Of a DNA stretch of 45,545 bases, positions 32,574 to 40,799 are shown in pieces. Under the pieces are notes generated by a model that saw nothing but the letters and a program-made list of their open reading frames with translations, was not told the DNA's origin and did no database searches. The position numbers and the translations under genes were made by a program. Location: positions 1 to 45,545 of the forward strand of contig CADBWR010000031.1 in NCBI GenBank assembly GCA_902798425.1, in the 5' to 3' direction. This stretch comes from an uncultured Bacteroidales bacterium (lineage in GTDB: Bacteria > Bacteroidota > Bacteroidia > Bacteroidales > Bacteroidaceae). Within the stretch, counting starts at the first letter, position 1; every line of letters begins with the position of its first letter.

Positions 32574-32600
32574 CGGGATAAGTATTTTTAGCCTTTTTTC

Positions 32601-32631
32601 TTGCATATCTCGTAACTATTTATTACTTTTG
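32601..32631 (+). promoter_or_regulatory. Promoter of the DUF4738 lipoprotein gene
   Basis: The -33 TTG (32601-32603) and -7 TACTTTTG (32624-32631) are 20 bp apart; the ATG at 32659 follows after 27 bp. Confidence 0.6.
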
Positions 32632-32658
32632 CAACACCTATATTTATCAATTTCGATC

Positions 32659-33219
32659 ATGAAGCAGATATTGTATATTGTTTCGTTGGCCGCAGTGGCT
32701 GTTGTGCTGGCAGCATGTGGTGAGAAGAAAAAGAGTGAGACCATCATTGCTCCCCGTGTAGTAAAGGTGGTGCCCAAAGAGCCTATCCGCATGCAGCCCT
32801 ATATGGACGAGAAAGAGGTGTCATGGATTGGCAAGACCTATTTTGTTACCGTCAGCCGCCAACCCAGTGATTCACTGCCGATGGTCAAGGATGAGACGGG
32901 GCAGAAATTTGTTGACAACGTATTCCGTCTGACGGTATCGCGCAAGGATGGCTCCGTATTCTATAGTCACGTCTTTACCAAAAAGGCTTTGCAGCAGTAT
33001 CTGGATGATGACTTCAACAAGACTGGCGTCTTTGAGGGCTTGGTATTTGACAAGGCCGAAGGCGACTACCTCTATTTCGGTGCCAGCGTGGGCCATCCGC
33101 AGAGCGATGAGTATATTCCGCTGGTGTTCAGTCTGTCGCGCATGGGCGTTCTGAGTATCAAACGTGATACGCAGATGGACAACCCGCCAGAAGACAAAGA
33201 CGAGGAAAATCTTCCTTGA
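32659..33219 (+). CDS. DUF4738 family lipoprotein
   Basis: A 186-residue lipoprotein from the ATG at 32659; the longer frame from 32629 overlaps the promoter. The signal peptide MKQILYIVSLAAVAVVLAAC ends in a lipobox with Cys20. The mature part (DEKEVSWIGKTYFVTVSRQP, then VFYSHVFTKKALQQYL) resembles the DUF4738 domain found in Bacteroidales lipoproteins of unknown function. The acidic C-terminus overlaps the convergent HAD gene by 62 bp, so the last ~20 codons of both are encoded in opposite strands of the same DNA. Confidence 0.8.
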   Translation: MKQILYIVSLAAVAVVLAACGEKKKSETIIAPRVVKVVPKEPIRMQPYMDEKEVSWIGKTYFVTVSRQPSDSLPMVKDETGQKFVDNVFRLTVSRKDGSVFYSHVFTKKALQQYLDDDFNKTGVFEGLVFDKAEGDYLYFGASVGHPQSDEYIPLVFSLSRMGVLSIKRDTQMDNPPEDKDEENLP

Positions 33220-33913
33220 GTGCGGTCATCTTCGGATAGACCAGGTCAGCTCCTTCTTTAGCGAGCATTTCGTCAGGTAGCGGACCACTGTTGACGGCAA
33301 TGGCGAAGCAGTGGGCGGCATGGGCTGCGCGCACACCTAACGGGGCATTCTCTACGACGATGGCTTCCCAAGGGGCTACCTTGCACTTACGCGTACCTAT
33401 TATATATGGTTCAGGGTCGGGCTTTCCGTGGGTCACATCGAAGGCCGTCACCATCAGTTCAGGCGTTACCAGTCCGGGGAAGTCGGTCTGCAGCTTGTCT
33501 AATAGTGTGTGCTGACCGCTGCCTGTCACTATGCATATCTTCATGCCGCTGTCTTTGATGAGTTGCATCAGGTCCTTGACGCCAGCCATGATGGTGGCAG
33601 GATTCTCTTGGCAGTAGTTGGCAAAGAGGTGCGACTTATGCTGATACATCTTCATGGCTTCCTCATCGCTGACGGCTTTGCCCCATTGCTGGCGCGTCAT
33701 GAGCTTGATGGTCTCTACGCCGCGCATGCCCTCATAAGCATAGGCGTCGCTGGGCGACATGTCCAGACCGTAGCTCGCCATGGCTTCGTGCCATGCCCGC
33801 GCGTGGTTTGGCATGGAGTCGTAGATGACACCATCCATATCGAAAAGCACGGCTTTCGGGCAGAACTGCCCGAAGCCGTGGCTCTTTACATATTGCTTGA
33901 TTGCGTTATTCAA
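33158..33913 (-). CDS. HAD-superfamily phosphatase (beta-phosphoglucomutase-like)
   Basis: A 251-residue cytoplasmic HAD hydrolase. Motif I is FDMDGVIYDSMPNH (Asp at about residue 25), with a helical cap domain, motif II ICIVTGSGQ and motifs III/IV in THGKPDPEPYI and VVENAPLGVRAAHAA. This is the HAD-IA subgroup that includes sugar-phosphate phosphatases and beta-phosphoglucomutase; the substrate is unknown. It follows pgi by 46 bp in the same orientation, so a sugar-phosphate role is plausible. Its 3' end overlaps the DUF4738 gene by 62 bp. Confidence 0.9.
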   Translation of the reverse strand: MNNAIKQYVKSHGFGQFCPKAVLFDMDGVIYDSMPNHARAWHEAMASYGLDMSPSDAYAYEGMRGVETIKLMTRQQWGKAVSDEEAMKMYQHKSHLFANYCQENPATIMAGVKDLMQLIKDSGMKICIVTGSGQHTLLDKLQTDFPGLVTPELMVTAFDVTHGKPDPEPYIIGTRKCKVAPWEAIVVENAPLGVRAAHAAHCFAIAVNSGPLPDEMLAKEGADLVYPKMTALKEDFPRLCLLAGCPSAYHV

Positions 33914-33959
33914 AATATCTCTTTTTTGCAGGGACTACAGTCCTTGCTCAATCATAGGG

Positions 33960-35315
33960 TTACTGTTCTTTTGCCAGACGCTCACGGATGGCCTTGGTGT
34001 CCTCCTCGTAGCCGGGCTTAGCCAGCAGGGCAAACATGTTCTTCTTGTAAGCCTCTACGCCAGGCTGGTTGAAGGGGTTCACACCCAGTACGTTGCCGCT
34101 GATGCCGCAGGCTATCTCGAAGAAGTAGATGAGCTGGCCGATGTAGTATTCGTTCAGTTTGGGAATGCTGATGCGGATATTGGGTACGCCACCATCCACG
34201 TGGGCCAGACGGGTGCCCAGCTCAGCCATCTTGTTGACCTCGTCAACACGCTTACCTGCCAGGAAGTTCAGACCGTCCAGATTCTCCTCGTCCTCGGGGA
34301 ACAGCAGCTTCTTCTCAGGTTCCTCAATAGAGAGCACGGTCTCGAAGATGGTGCGCTCGCCGTCCTGAATCCACTGACCCATAGAGTGCAGATCGGTGGT
34401 GAAGTCGACAGAAGCAGGGAAGATACCCTTCTTGTCCTTACCCTCAGATTCGCCATACAGTTGCTTCCACCACTCAGAGAAGAAATGCAGCTTGGGCTGG
34501 TAGTTGACCATGATCTCAATCTTCTTGCCGTTCTGGTAGAGACCATTGCGGACAGCAGCATACTGTGCTGCGGGGTTCTCTTCGAAAGGAACATCCTTGC
34601 CACAGGCTTTCTCCATGTCCTGTGCACCAGCTACCAGTTGCTTGATGTCGAAACCGGCACACGCAATAGGCAGCAAACCTACGGGAGTGAGCACAGAGAA
34701 GCGACCACCCACATTGTCGGGAATGATGAAGCTCTTGTAGCCCTCTTTGTCGGCGCAGGTGCGCGCAGCGCCGCGCTTAGCGTCGGTGACAGCCACGATA
34801 ACCTTCTTAGCCTCTTCCTTGCCACGCTGGGCCTCGCACTGCTTCTTCAGCAGACGGAAGGTGAGGGCGGTCTCAGTGGTGGTACCTGACTTAGAGATAT
34901 TGATAACGCCAAACTTCTTGTCCTTCAGATACTCTGTCAGCTCGAAGAGATAGTCCTCGCCGATGTTGTTGCCGGCAAAGAGAATGGTGGGATTCTTCTG
35001 GTCCTTGATGAGCCAGCCGAAAGAGTTGCTCAGTGCCTCAATAACGGCACGGGCACCTAAGTAAGAACCACCGATACCAGCTACTACCACGGCCTCGCAG
35101 TTGTCGCGCAGCACTTTGGCGGCAGCCTCCAGCTCATTGATGAAAGCGGGAGTAATTTCTGAGGGCAGATGCAGCCATCCCAGGAAGTCGTTGCCTGGAC
35201 AGGTTCCGTTTTCCAAAGCCTCTTGTGCGGACTTTACCTTTGGCTCGAAAGCCTTCACTGCGCCAGCCTCCATAAAGCAGGCTGCTTTTGTGATGTCAAG
35301 TTTGATGTTGTTCAT
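33960..35315 (-). CDS. pgi: Glucose-6-phosphate isomerase
   Basis: Pgi interconverts glucose 6-phosphate and fructose 6-phosphate. The 451-residue length is that of the short bacterial type. The sugar-phosphate binding loops [18 protein letters not shown] and [19 protein letters not shown] are clear, as are the [16 protein letters not shown] segment and the C-terminal [12 protein letters not shown] motif with the catalytic lysine. The gene has its own promoter (35362-35369) and probably shares its message with the downstream HAD gene. Confidence 0.96.
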   Translation of the reverse strand: MNNIKLDITKAACFMEAGAVKAFEPKVKSAQEALENGTCPGNDFLGWLHLPSEITPAFINELEAAAKVLRDNCEAVVVAGIGGSYLGARAVIEALSNSFGWLIKDQKNPTILFAGNNIGEDYLFELTEYLKDKKFGVINISKSGTTTETALTFRLLKKQCEAQRGKEEAKKVIVAVTDAKRGAARTCADKEGYKSFIIPDNVGGRFSVLTPVGLLPIACAGFDIKQLVAGAQDMEKACGKDVPFEENPAAQYAAVRNGLYQNGKKIEIMVNYQPKLHFFSEWWKQLYGESEGKDKKGIFPASVDFTTDLHSMGQWIQDGERTIFETVLSIEEPEKKLLFPEDEENLDGLNFLAGKRVDEVNKMAELGTRLAHVDGGVPNIRISIPKLNEYYIGQLIYFFEIACGISGNVLGVNPFNQPGVEAYKKNMFALLAKPGYEEDTKAIRERLAKEQ

Positions 35316-35361
35316 AATCTTTTTTTATTGTTTGTTGTTTTTGATATGTAGTCACAGACTG

Positions 35362-35369
35362 CAAAGTTA
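35362..35369 (-). promoter_or_regulatory. Promoter -7 box of pgi
   Basis: TAACTTTG on the minus strand, 46 bp upstream of the pgi ATG and downstream of the terminator of the small RNA unit, so pgi is transcribed independently of it. Confidence 0.6.
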
Positions 35370-35423
35370 CACCTTTTTTCTCTAATAATCGCCATGAAGA
35401 ACTATTTTTTCTGTTTTTTCATC

Positions 35424-35506
35424 AAAAAAAGAGTGGTCGGCTATCGCAGCCAACCACCTACTAAACTAAACAAATACTTTATGATCGTTATTCCTGTGAA
35501 TCAAAT
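35424..35506 (-). ncRNA. Candidate small RNA (about 82 nt) between gpsA and pgi
   Basis: A minus-strand promoter at 35513-35543 predicts a start near 35506. The transcript has an A/U-rich 5' part, then a 10-bp hairpin with one mismatch (35449-35458 pairing with 35434-35443, loop of five) and a run of seven T (complement 35425-35431). No ATG occurs in it. The stretch before the hairpin (AGTTTAGTAGG) resembles AAGTTTAGGCC of the unit at 13164-13251, and both have the same order of promoter, A/U-rich segment, hairpin and T run. I do not recognise the family. Confidence 0.5.
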
Positions 35507-35512
35507 CTGGTG

Positions 35513-35543
35513 CAAAGGTACGCACTTTCCCAGACATGCGCAA
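35513..35543 (-). promoter_or_regulatory. Promoter of the small RNA upstream of pgi
   Basis: The -7 TACCTTTG (complement of 35513-35520) with a -33 TTG (complement of 35541-35543) 20 bp upstream. Confidence 0.6.
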
Positions 35544-35550
35544 TACCTAA

Positions 35551-35584
35551 AATATGGTAAAAGTGTTGCCACTCTTACCATATT
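35551..35584 (-). terminator. Hairpin downstream of gpsA, likely terminator
   Basis: Arms of 15 bp with one mismatch (35551-35565 / 35570-35584; ATATGGTAA and complement) around a TTGC loop, followed on the minus strand by TTTTAGG. It lies about 60 bp past the gpsA stop and just before the small RNA promoter. A short direct repeat GTCGTCAGC-AAGT (35591-35625) lies between. Confidence 0.5.
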
Positions 35585-35646
35585 CATGTGTCGTCAGCGA
35601 AGTGTGTTACGTCGTCAGCTAAGTCTGTCGTCGTTGCTTATGCTTG

Positions 35647-36642
35647 TTATCTGAACGAGTCGGTCAGTAGCTTGATTTCAATCTGCGGACTGATACGCTC
35701 GTATAATATATTATATACAGCATCGAGGATGGGCATATTAACATGGCAGTGACGATTGATTTCCTTCATACACTTGGTACCAAAATAGCCTTCGGCAATC
35801 ATCTCCATCTCTATCTGTGCAGACTTGACACTATAACCCTTACCAATCATAGTACCAAAGGTGCGGTTGCGTGAGAAGTTGGAGTAGCCCGTCACAAGCA
35901 GGTCGCCGAGGTAACAGCTGTCTACCACGTTGCGCTCAATGGGGTGTACCACCTTGAGGAAACGGGCCATTTCCTGTACGGCATTGGCCATGAGGACAGC
36001 CTGGAAATTATCGCCAAACTTCAGTCCGTTGCAGATACCGGCGGCTATGGCGTAGACATTCTTCAATACCGAGGAATACTCAATGCCAATGACATCGGTC
36101 GAGGTCTTGGTCTTGATGTAGGTGCTGGTCAGGATGTCGGCAAAGGCTTGCGCCTTCTCGCGGTCGGCACAGCCTACGGTGAGGTAGGAGAGGCGTTCCA
36201 AAGCCACCTCTTCAGCATGTGATGGTCCGCCGATGCATGCCAGATTGTCATAGGGCACATCGTAGACCTGGTGGAAATATTCCGAACAGACGAGGTTCTC
36301 GTCGGGTACGATACCCTTGATGGCTGTGATGATGTATTTGTCACGAATGCGTGTCTTGAGCTTCTTCAGGTGACTCTTCAGATAGGGCGACGGCGTGACA
36401 AAAACCAGTGTGTCGTACTGCTGGACAATCTTGTTGAGGTCGCTGGAGAACGTTATCTCGTCGATATTGAAATGGACGCTGGTCAGGTAGGCGGGGTTGT
36501 GACCCAGGCGACGGAAGTCGTCGATACGGTCGTCGCGACGCATATACCATCCGATGTGGTGGGTCTTTCCCACCACTATCTTGGCAATGGCTGTTGCCCA
36601 GCTGCCACCTCCGATAATCGCTATTCTACCGCAGTCGTACAT
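35647..36642 (-). CDS. gpsA: Glycerol-3-phosphate dehydrogenase [NAD(P)+]
   Basis: GpsA reduces dihydroxyacetone phosphate to sn-glycerol 3-phosphate for phospholipid synthesis. The 331-residue protein starts with a Rossmann motif IAIIGGGSWATAIAKI (about 7-22), has the conserved ITAIKGI block near 108-114 (GIVPDENLV), GPSHAEEV (about 141), and the catalytic-domain stretch SVLKNVYAIAAGICNGL. It follows lysS with a 100-bp palindromic element between them, so it may be co-transcribed. The hairpin at 35551-35584 is its probable terminator. Confidence 0.94.
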   Translation of the reverse strand: MYDCGRIAIIGGGSWATAIAKIVVGKTHHIGWYMRRDDRIDDFRRLGHNPAYLTSVHFNIDEITFSSDLNKIVQQYDTLVFVTPSPYLKSHLKKLKTRIRDKYIITAIKGIVPDENLVCSEYFHQVYDVPYDNLACIGGPSHAEEVALERLSYLTVGCADREKAQAFADILTSTYIKTKTSTDVIGIEYSSVLKNVYAIAAGICNGLKFGDNFQAVLMANAVQEMARFLKVVHPIERNVVDSCYLGDLLVTGYSNFSRNRTFGTMIGKGYSVKSAQIEMEMIAEGYFGTKCMKEINRHCHVNMPILDAVYNILYERISPQIEIKLLTDSFR

Positions 36643-36650
36643 ATTATGAG

Positions 36651-36755
36651 CCCCCTAAGTTAGGGGGTTGGGGGTCTGAACAAGCGACACCTCCAACCTG
36701 AATTGTTACTGGGTCTGCGCTTGTTCAGACCCCTATGGTCCCCTAACTTAGGGGA
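36651..36755. repeat. Compound palindromic element between lysS and gpsA
   Basis: Outer units CCCCCTAAGTTAGGGGG (36651-36667) and TCCCCTAACTTAGGGGA (36739-36755) are each palindromic and complementary to each other. Inside them GGGGTCTGAACAAGCG (36671-36686) pairs perfectly over 16 bp with 36718-36733. The right outer unit contains the lysS stop codon (TAG, complement of 36743-36745) and encodes its last residues SPLS. It looks like an inserted REP/MITE-type unit. Confidence 0.85.
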
Positions 36756-38542
36756 CTTTGTGCAGCCTTTTCTATCCATGCAGCGACCTCGTCGACAGAG
36801 GGCTTCTGCATGTCGAGCTTATACTTCTTGACGATGTCTCCAATCTTCTGCTGCAAGCCCTGAGCCTTCTCGTCCTTGATGTTCTGAACGAGGTTGAAAC
36901 CAGCCTTGCGCAGTACGGGAACCCACTCCTCAGCGACACCAATCTCTGCCCACTCAGCCACCGTGCTCTGGGGAGCCTTCTTCTCAGGTTTCATCTGAGG
37001 GAACAGCATCACCTCACCAATGGCGAACTTACCCGTGAGCAGCATGACCAGACGGTCGATGCCGATACCGATACCGAAGGTAGGAGGCATACCATATTGC
37101 AGCGCACGCAGGAAGTCCTGGTCGATAATCATCGCCTCGTCGTCGCCCTTGTCGGCGAGCTTCATCTGCTCGATGAAACGCTCCTCCTGGTCGATGGGGT
37201 CGTTCAGCTCAGAATAAGCATTAGCCAGCTCCTTACCATTGACCATCAGCTCGAAGCGCTCGGTGAGACCGGGCTTAGAACGGTGCATCTTGGTGAGTGG
37301 CGACATCTCGACAGGGTAGTCGGTGATGAAAGTAGGCTGAATGAAGGTACCCTCGCAGAACTCACCAAAGAGCTCGTCGATGAGCTTGCCCTTACCCATG
37401 GTCTCGTCAACCTCCATGCCCTTTGACAGACAGAAGGCGCGAATCTCCTCCTCGCTCTTGCCGTCACAGTCGAAACCGGTCTTCTCCTTGATGGCATCAA
37501 GGATAGGAAGACGGCGGAAAGGAGCACGGAACGAGATGATGTTGCCGTCAATCTCCACCTCAGGTTTGCCGTTGACGGCGGTACAGATCTGCTCCAGCAT
37601 ATTCTCAGTGAACGTCATACCCCACAGCAAGTCCTTGTAGCTGACATATAGCTCCATGCAGGTGAACTCGGGGTTGTGGGTCTTGTCCATACCCTCGTTG
37701 CGGAAGTTCTTGCCCATCTCATAAACACCCTCGAAGCCACCAACGATGAGGCGCTTCAGATAGAGCTCGGTGGCGATACGCATGTACATATCCTGGTTGA
37801 GGGCGTTGAAGTGGGTGATGAACGGACGGGCCGATGCACCACCGGCAATATTCTGCAGAATAGGTGTGTCGACCTCCGTATAACCGGCATTGTCAAGGAT
37901 GCTGCGCAGGGTGCGGATGATGGTGGCACGCTTCAGGAACGTTTCCTTCACGCCAGCATTGACGATGAGGTCTACATAGCGCTGACGATAGCGCAACTCG
38001 GGGTCGTCGAAAGCATCGTATACCTTACCGTCGGCATCAGTCTTTACCACAGGCAGCGGCTTCAGACTCTTGCTGAGCACGGTCATCTCCAAGACGTGAA
38101 CGCTGATTTCGCCTGTCTTGGTGCGGAACACATAGCCCTTCACACCAATGAAGTCGCCCAGGTCGAGCAGCTTCTTGAAGACAATATTATATAGGTCTTT
38201 ATTCTCGTCGGGACAGATAGCATCGCGCTGTACATACACCTGGATGCGCCCCTTGGAGTCCTGCAGTTTGGCGAAGGCGGCCTTACCCATGATGCTCTTG
38301 CTCATGATGCGGCCTGCGATGCTCACCATGCGGCTGTTCTCGGGCGTAGCAGTCTCGCGGACGTCGTTGCCTTCTTCGTCCTTGCCGATAACGGGAAGGT
38401 CTTCGAAGTTCTCAATAATATCTGTGCTCCATGCATTTACGGGATATTCTGCGGCAGGGTAGGGATTGATGCCCATCTGGCGCAATTGTTGCAGACTTTC
38501 GCGTCTGCCAATTTCTTGTTCACTGAGTTCTAAAACGTTCAT
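36743..38542 (-). CDS. lysS: Lysyl-tRNA synthetase (class II)
   Basis: LysS charges tRNA-Lys with lysine. From the ATG at 38542 (MNVLELSEQEIGRRE) the protein has 599 residues; a longer frame from 38572 overlaps the promoter. It has an OB-fold anticodon-binding domain (SIAGRIMSKSIMGKAAFAKL), class II motif 1 region, motif 2 (NFRNEGMDKTHNPEFTCMEL) and motif 3 (GIGIGIDRLVMLLTG), and a C-terminal extension of about 90 residues (from EKKAPQSTVAEWAEIGV) seen in Bacteroidetes LysS. The last residues SPLS and the stop come from the palindromic element. Confidence 0.95.
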   Translation of the reverse strand: MNVLELSEQEIGRRESLQQLRQMGINPYPAAEYPVNAWSTDIIENFEDLPVIGKDEEGNDVRETATPENSRMVSIAGRIMSKSIMGKAAFAKLQDSKGRIQVYVQRDAICPDENKDLYNIVFKKLLDLGDFIGVKGYVFRTKTGEISVHVLEMTVLSKSLKPLPVVKTDADGKVYDAFDDPELRYRQRYVDLIVNAGVKETFLKRATIIRTLRSILDNAGYTEVDTPILQNIAGGASARPFITHFNALNQDMYMRIATELYLKRLIVGGFEGVYEMGKNFRNEGMDKTHNPEFTCMELYVSYKDLLWGMTFTENMLEQICTAVNGKPEVEIDGNIISFRAPFRRLPILDAIKEKTGFDCDGKSEEEIRAFCLSKGMEVDETMGKGKLIDELFGEFCEGTFIQPTFITDYPVEMSPLTKMHRSKPGLTERFELMVNGKELANAYSELNDPIDQEERFIEQMKLADKGDDEAMIIDQDFLRALQYGMPPTFGIGIGIDRLVMLLTGKFAIGEVMLFPQMKPEKKAPQSTVAEWAEIGVAEEWVPVLRKAGFNLVQNIKDEKAQGLQQKIGDIVKKYKLDMQKPSVDEVAAWIEKAAQSPLS

Positions 38543-38569
38543 ATCTATAAAAATACTCGAAATACGTTG

Positions 38570-38628
38570 CAAAGGTACAAATTAGTGAGCAAAAAGCAAA
38601 GGAAAAATTGGTTTTTCTTTGCTTTTTC
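38570..38628 (-). promoter_or_regulatory. lysS promoter with palindromic -33 region
   Basis: The -7 TACCTTTG (complement of 38570-38577) has its -33 TTTG (complement of 38598-38601) exactly 20 bp upstream, inside the left arm of a near-perfect palindrome (38592-38608 / 38613-38628, arm AAAAAGCAAAG...). The layout equals that at 9242-9298 and 43881-43928. Confidence 0.65.
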
Positions 38629-38704
38629 GGGTGAAAGTGCCTTCTTCAAGGGATAAAGGTATGAAGAAATCTTTTATAAAGATGATAAAAAAATGCATAA
38701 ATCT

Positions 38705-38735
38705 TTTGTGGATAGAAAATTATTTACTATTTTTG
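38705..38735 (+). promoter_or_regulatory. Promoter of the tandem ROK kinase genes
   Basis: The -33 TTTG (38705-38708) and -7 TATTTTTG (38728-38735) are 19 bp apart; the ATG is at 38767. Confidence 0.65.
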
Positions 38736-38766
38736 CCGCGTAATACTTGCTTAAAACACATTCGTT

Positions 38767-39747
38767 ATGATTCAGAATTCCACTAAAACGCGCGTCGTTG
38801 GAGTAGACATCAGTTTGGAACGGACCTCGATAGGCATTATCGATATCCGTGGCGAAATTGTAGCAACAGATTCCTTTGTGACCTCGGAGCACCCATATAT
38901 CGGAGACTATCTGTCTGTGCTGTGCGAACACATTCTGAATCTGGTGGAGGCGAATGGCGGGTATGAAAGCGTCCGCTCGGTGGGTATAAGTGCTCCAAGT
39001 GGAAACTATCGTACAAGTAGTATCGAGAATGCTCCCAATATGCCATGGAAAGGCGTTATTCCGTTGGCTGCTATGTTGCGTGACCGTCTTGGATTGGCTG
39101 TTGCGTTGGGCAACGATGCACATGCAATGGCGCTGGGAGAACAGGCGTTTGGTGCCGCTCATGGTATGCGCGACTTTGTTGTAGTCTCTTTGGGGAATGG
39201 CGTGGGCAGCTGTATCTTCAGCAACGGTTTACCACACTTGGGAAACGATGGTTTTGCCGGCGAGGTGGGCCATACGTGTTTTGTGCCTAACGGCCGACTC
39301 TGTGGCTGTGGCAAGCGAGGCTGTTTGGAAGCTTATGTCGGTGCCAACGGCATCGTACAGACGGCCAGAGAGTTGATGGAGCAATCCTCTGATTCATCGA
39401 TGATGCGTAATGTGGAGAAACTCTCTCCGCGTATCATTGCCGAGTTTTGCGAGTTGGGAGATGAATTGGCTATAGAGACTTACCGTCGTATGGGCGAAAG
39501 CCTCGGTATAGCTTTGGCCAACTATGCTTCCGTGCTGAATCCCGAGGCGTTCATCTTTGTCGGTGGTGTCGCTCAGGCAGCTAAGTGGTTCTTGGAATAT
39601 GCCCAGAATACTTTTGAGCAACATGTCTTCCACAACATTGTGGGCAAGGTGAAGTTCATTCCGTCTAATTTGGAGAATCGTACACGAAACATGCTGGGCG
39701 CCAGTGTGCTGGCATGGGGCGTCAAGGAGTATTCACTGTTTAAGTAA
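38767..39747 (+). CDS. ROK family sugar kinase (first of a tandem pair)
   Basis: A 326-residue ROK protein, probably a glucokinase or N-acetylhexosamine kinase. The phosphate-binding DxGxT-like loop is altered (VVGVDISLERTSIG), the catalytic aspartate is in ALGNDAH at about 118, and the ROK zinc-binding stretch reads GHTCFVP then CGCGKRGCLE at about 180-195. There is no N-terminal DNA-binding domain, so it is an enzyme type and not an NagC-like repressor. It shares roughly 60% identity by eye with the next gene, including the C-terminal VKEYSLFK. The substrate is not readable from the sequence. Confidence 0.92.
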   Translation: MIQNSTKTRVVGVDISLERTSIGIIDIRGEIVATDSFVTSEHPYIGDYLSVLCEHILNLVEANGGYESVRSVGISAPSGNYRTSSIENAPNMPWKGVIPLAAMLRDRLGLAVALGNDAHAMALGEQAFGAAHGMRDFVVVSLGNGVGSCIFSNGLPHLGNDGFAGEVGHTCFVPNGRLCGCGKRGCLEAYVGANGIVQTARELMEQSSDSSMMRNVEKLSPRIIAEFCELGDELAIETYRRMGESLGIALANYASVLNPEAFIFVGGVAQAAKWFLEYAQNTFEQHVFHNIVGKVKFIPSNLENRTRNMLGASVLAWGVKEYSLFK

Positions 39748-39761
39748 AAAAGGGTATTGCT

Positions 39762-40745
39762 ATGATAAATGATAAGATAAAGTCCAAGGTTATCGGTATC
39801 AATGTGGATGTTAACACAACAACCATCGCTGTGGTGGACCTGCGTGGTAATATTCTGGATAAGTGCACCATAGCAACCCAGGACTATCCTAATGTGAACA
39901 CTTTCGTAGAGGTGCTCTCAGAACGTGTGGTCAATCTGGCCGAGAGTAATGGCGGCTATGAGAGCATTCGTTCCGTGGGTATGTGCGCTCCCAGTTCTAA
40001 CTATCTGACGGGTTGTATAGAGAATGCCGCCAATATGCCGTGGAAGGGAGTCATACCAATAGCAGCTATGTTGCGTGACAGCATCGGACTGGCTGTGGCG
40101 CTGGGCAATGATGCCCATGTGGCTGCACTGGGTGAATGGGCTTTTGGTGTTGCCCACGGTATGGATAATTTTATTCTTGTCACACTGATAGGCAGTGGAC
40201 TGGGCAGTTGTGTCTTCAGCAATGGCGCGGCTCATCTGGGTTGTGACGGCTTTGCCGGTGAGTTCGGACATACCTGTGCTGTTCCTGACGGTCGTCTCTG
40301 TACCTGTGGCCGTAAGGGCTGTTTGGAAGAGTATATCTCTACGCGTGGCATTATAGCTACTGCCCGTGAAGTGATGGCTGAAAGTAGTGCTCTCAGTGCG
40401 ATGCGACAACTGCCGGAGTTGACACTGGACGCTATTGCTGAGTGTGCCGATCAGGGTGATAGTCTGGCACAAGAGGTATGGCGCCGTACGGGTGAGATAT
40501 TTGGCATCTCCTTATCGAACTATGCCAGCATCATCAATCCGGAGGCCATTGTACTGACTGGAGTGCTGACCAAGTATAGTGACAAACTGTTGCCGGCTGT
40601 GGAGCAAGCCTTCCTACAGAATGTCTTCGGCAATATCCGAGACAAGGTGAAGGTAGTGGTCTCTACCCTTGACGACCATGAACGCTGCATCCTTGGCGCC
40701 AGTGCTTTAGCCTGGAGGGTCAAGGAGTACTCGCTGTTTAAGTAG
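39762..40745 (+). CDS. ROK family sugar kinase (second of a tandem pair)
   Basis: A 327-residue paralogue of the preceding gene, 14 bp downstream and surely co-transcribed. It keeps the catalytic ALGNDAH, the glycine-rich GSGLGSC motif (about 146) and the zinc ligands GHTCAVP ... CTCGRKGCLEE. The N-terminal loop is VIGINVDVNTTTIAVV. Differences cluster around 150-215 (substrate side) and in the C-terminal third, so the two copies may have different sugar preferences. Its stop codon abuts a seven-unit heptamer array. Confidence 0.92.
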   Translation: MINDKIKSKVIGINVDVNTTTIAVVDLRGNILDKCTIATQDYPNVNTFVEVLSERVVNLAESNGGYESIRSVGMCAPSSNYLTGCIENAANMPWKGVIPIAAMLRDSIGLAVALGNDAHVAALGEWAFGVAHGMDNFILVTLIGSGLGSCVFSNGAAHLGCDGFAGEFGHTCAVPDGRLCTCGRKGCLEEYISTRGIIATAREVMAESSALSAMRQLPELTLDAIAECADQGDSLAQEVWRRTGEIFGISLSNYASIINPEAIVLTGVLTKYSDKLLPAVEQAFLQNVFGNIRDKVKVVVSTLDDHERCILGASALAWRVKEYSLFK

Positions 40746-40746
40746 C

Positions 40747-40795
40747 TAGCTGTTGGCAGTTAGCTGTTGGCAGTTAGCTGTTAGCTATTAGCTGT
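40747..40795. repeat. Heptamer tandem repeat, TAGCTGT/TGGCAGT, seven units
   Basis: Seven 7-bp units (tagctgt, tggcagt, tagctgt, tggcagt, tagctgt, tagctat, tagctgt) fill the gap between two convergent stop codons, at 40745 (ROK) and 40800 (kinase). Confidence 0.85.
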
Positions 40796-40799
40796 TCGC

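Noticed and set aside
33825-34889. 354-codon frame opposite pgi
   Set aside because: It is antisense to a clear pgi gene; the open frame is caused by codon bias.
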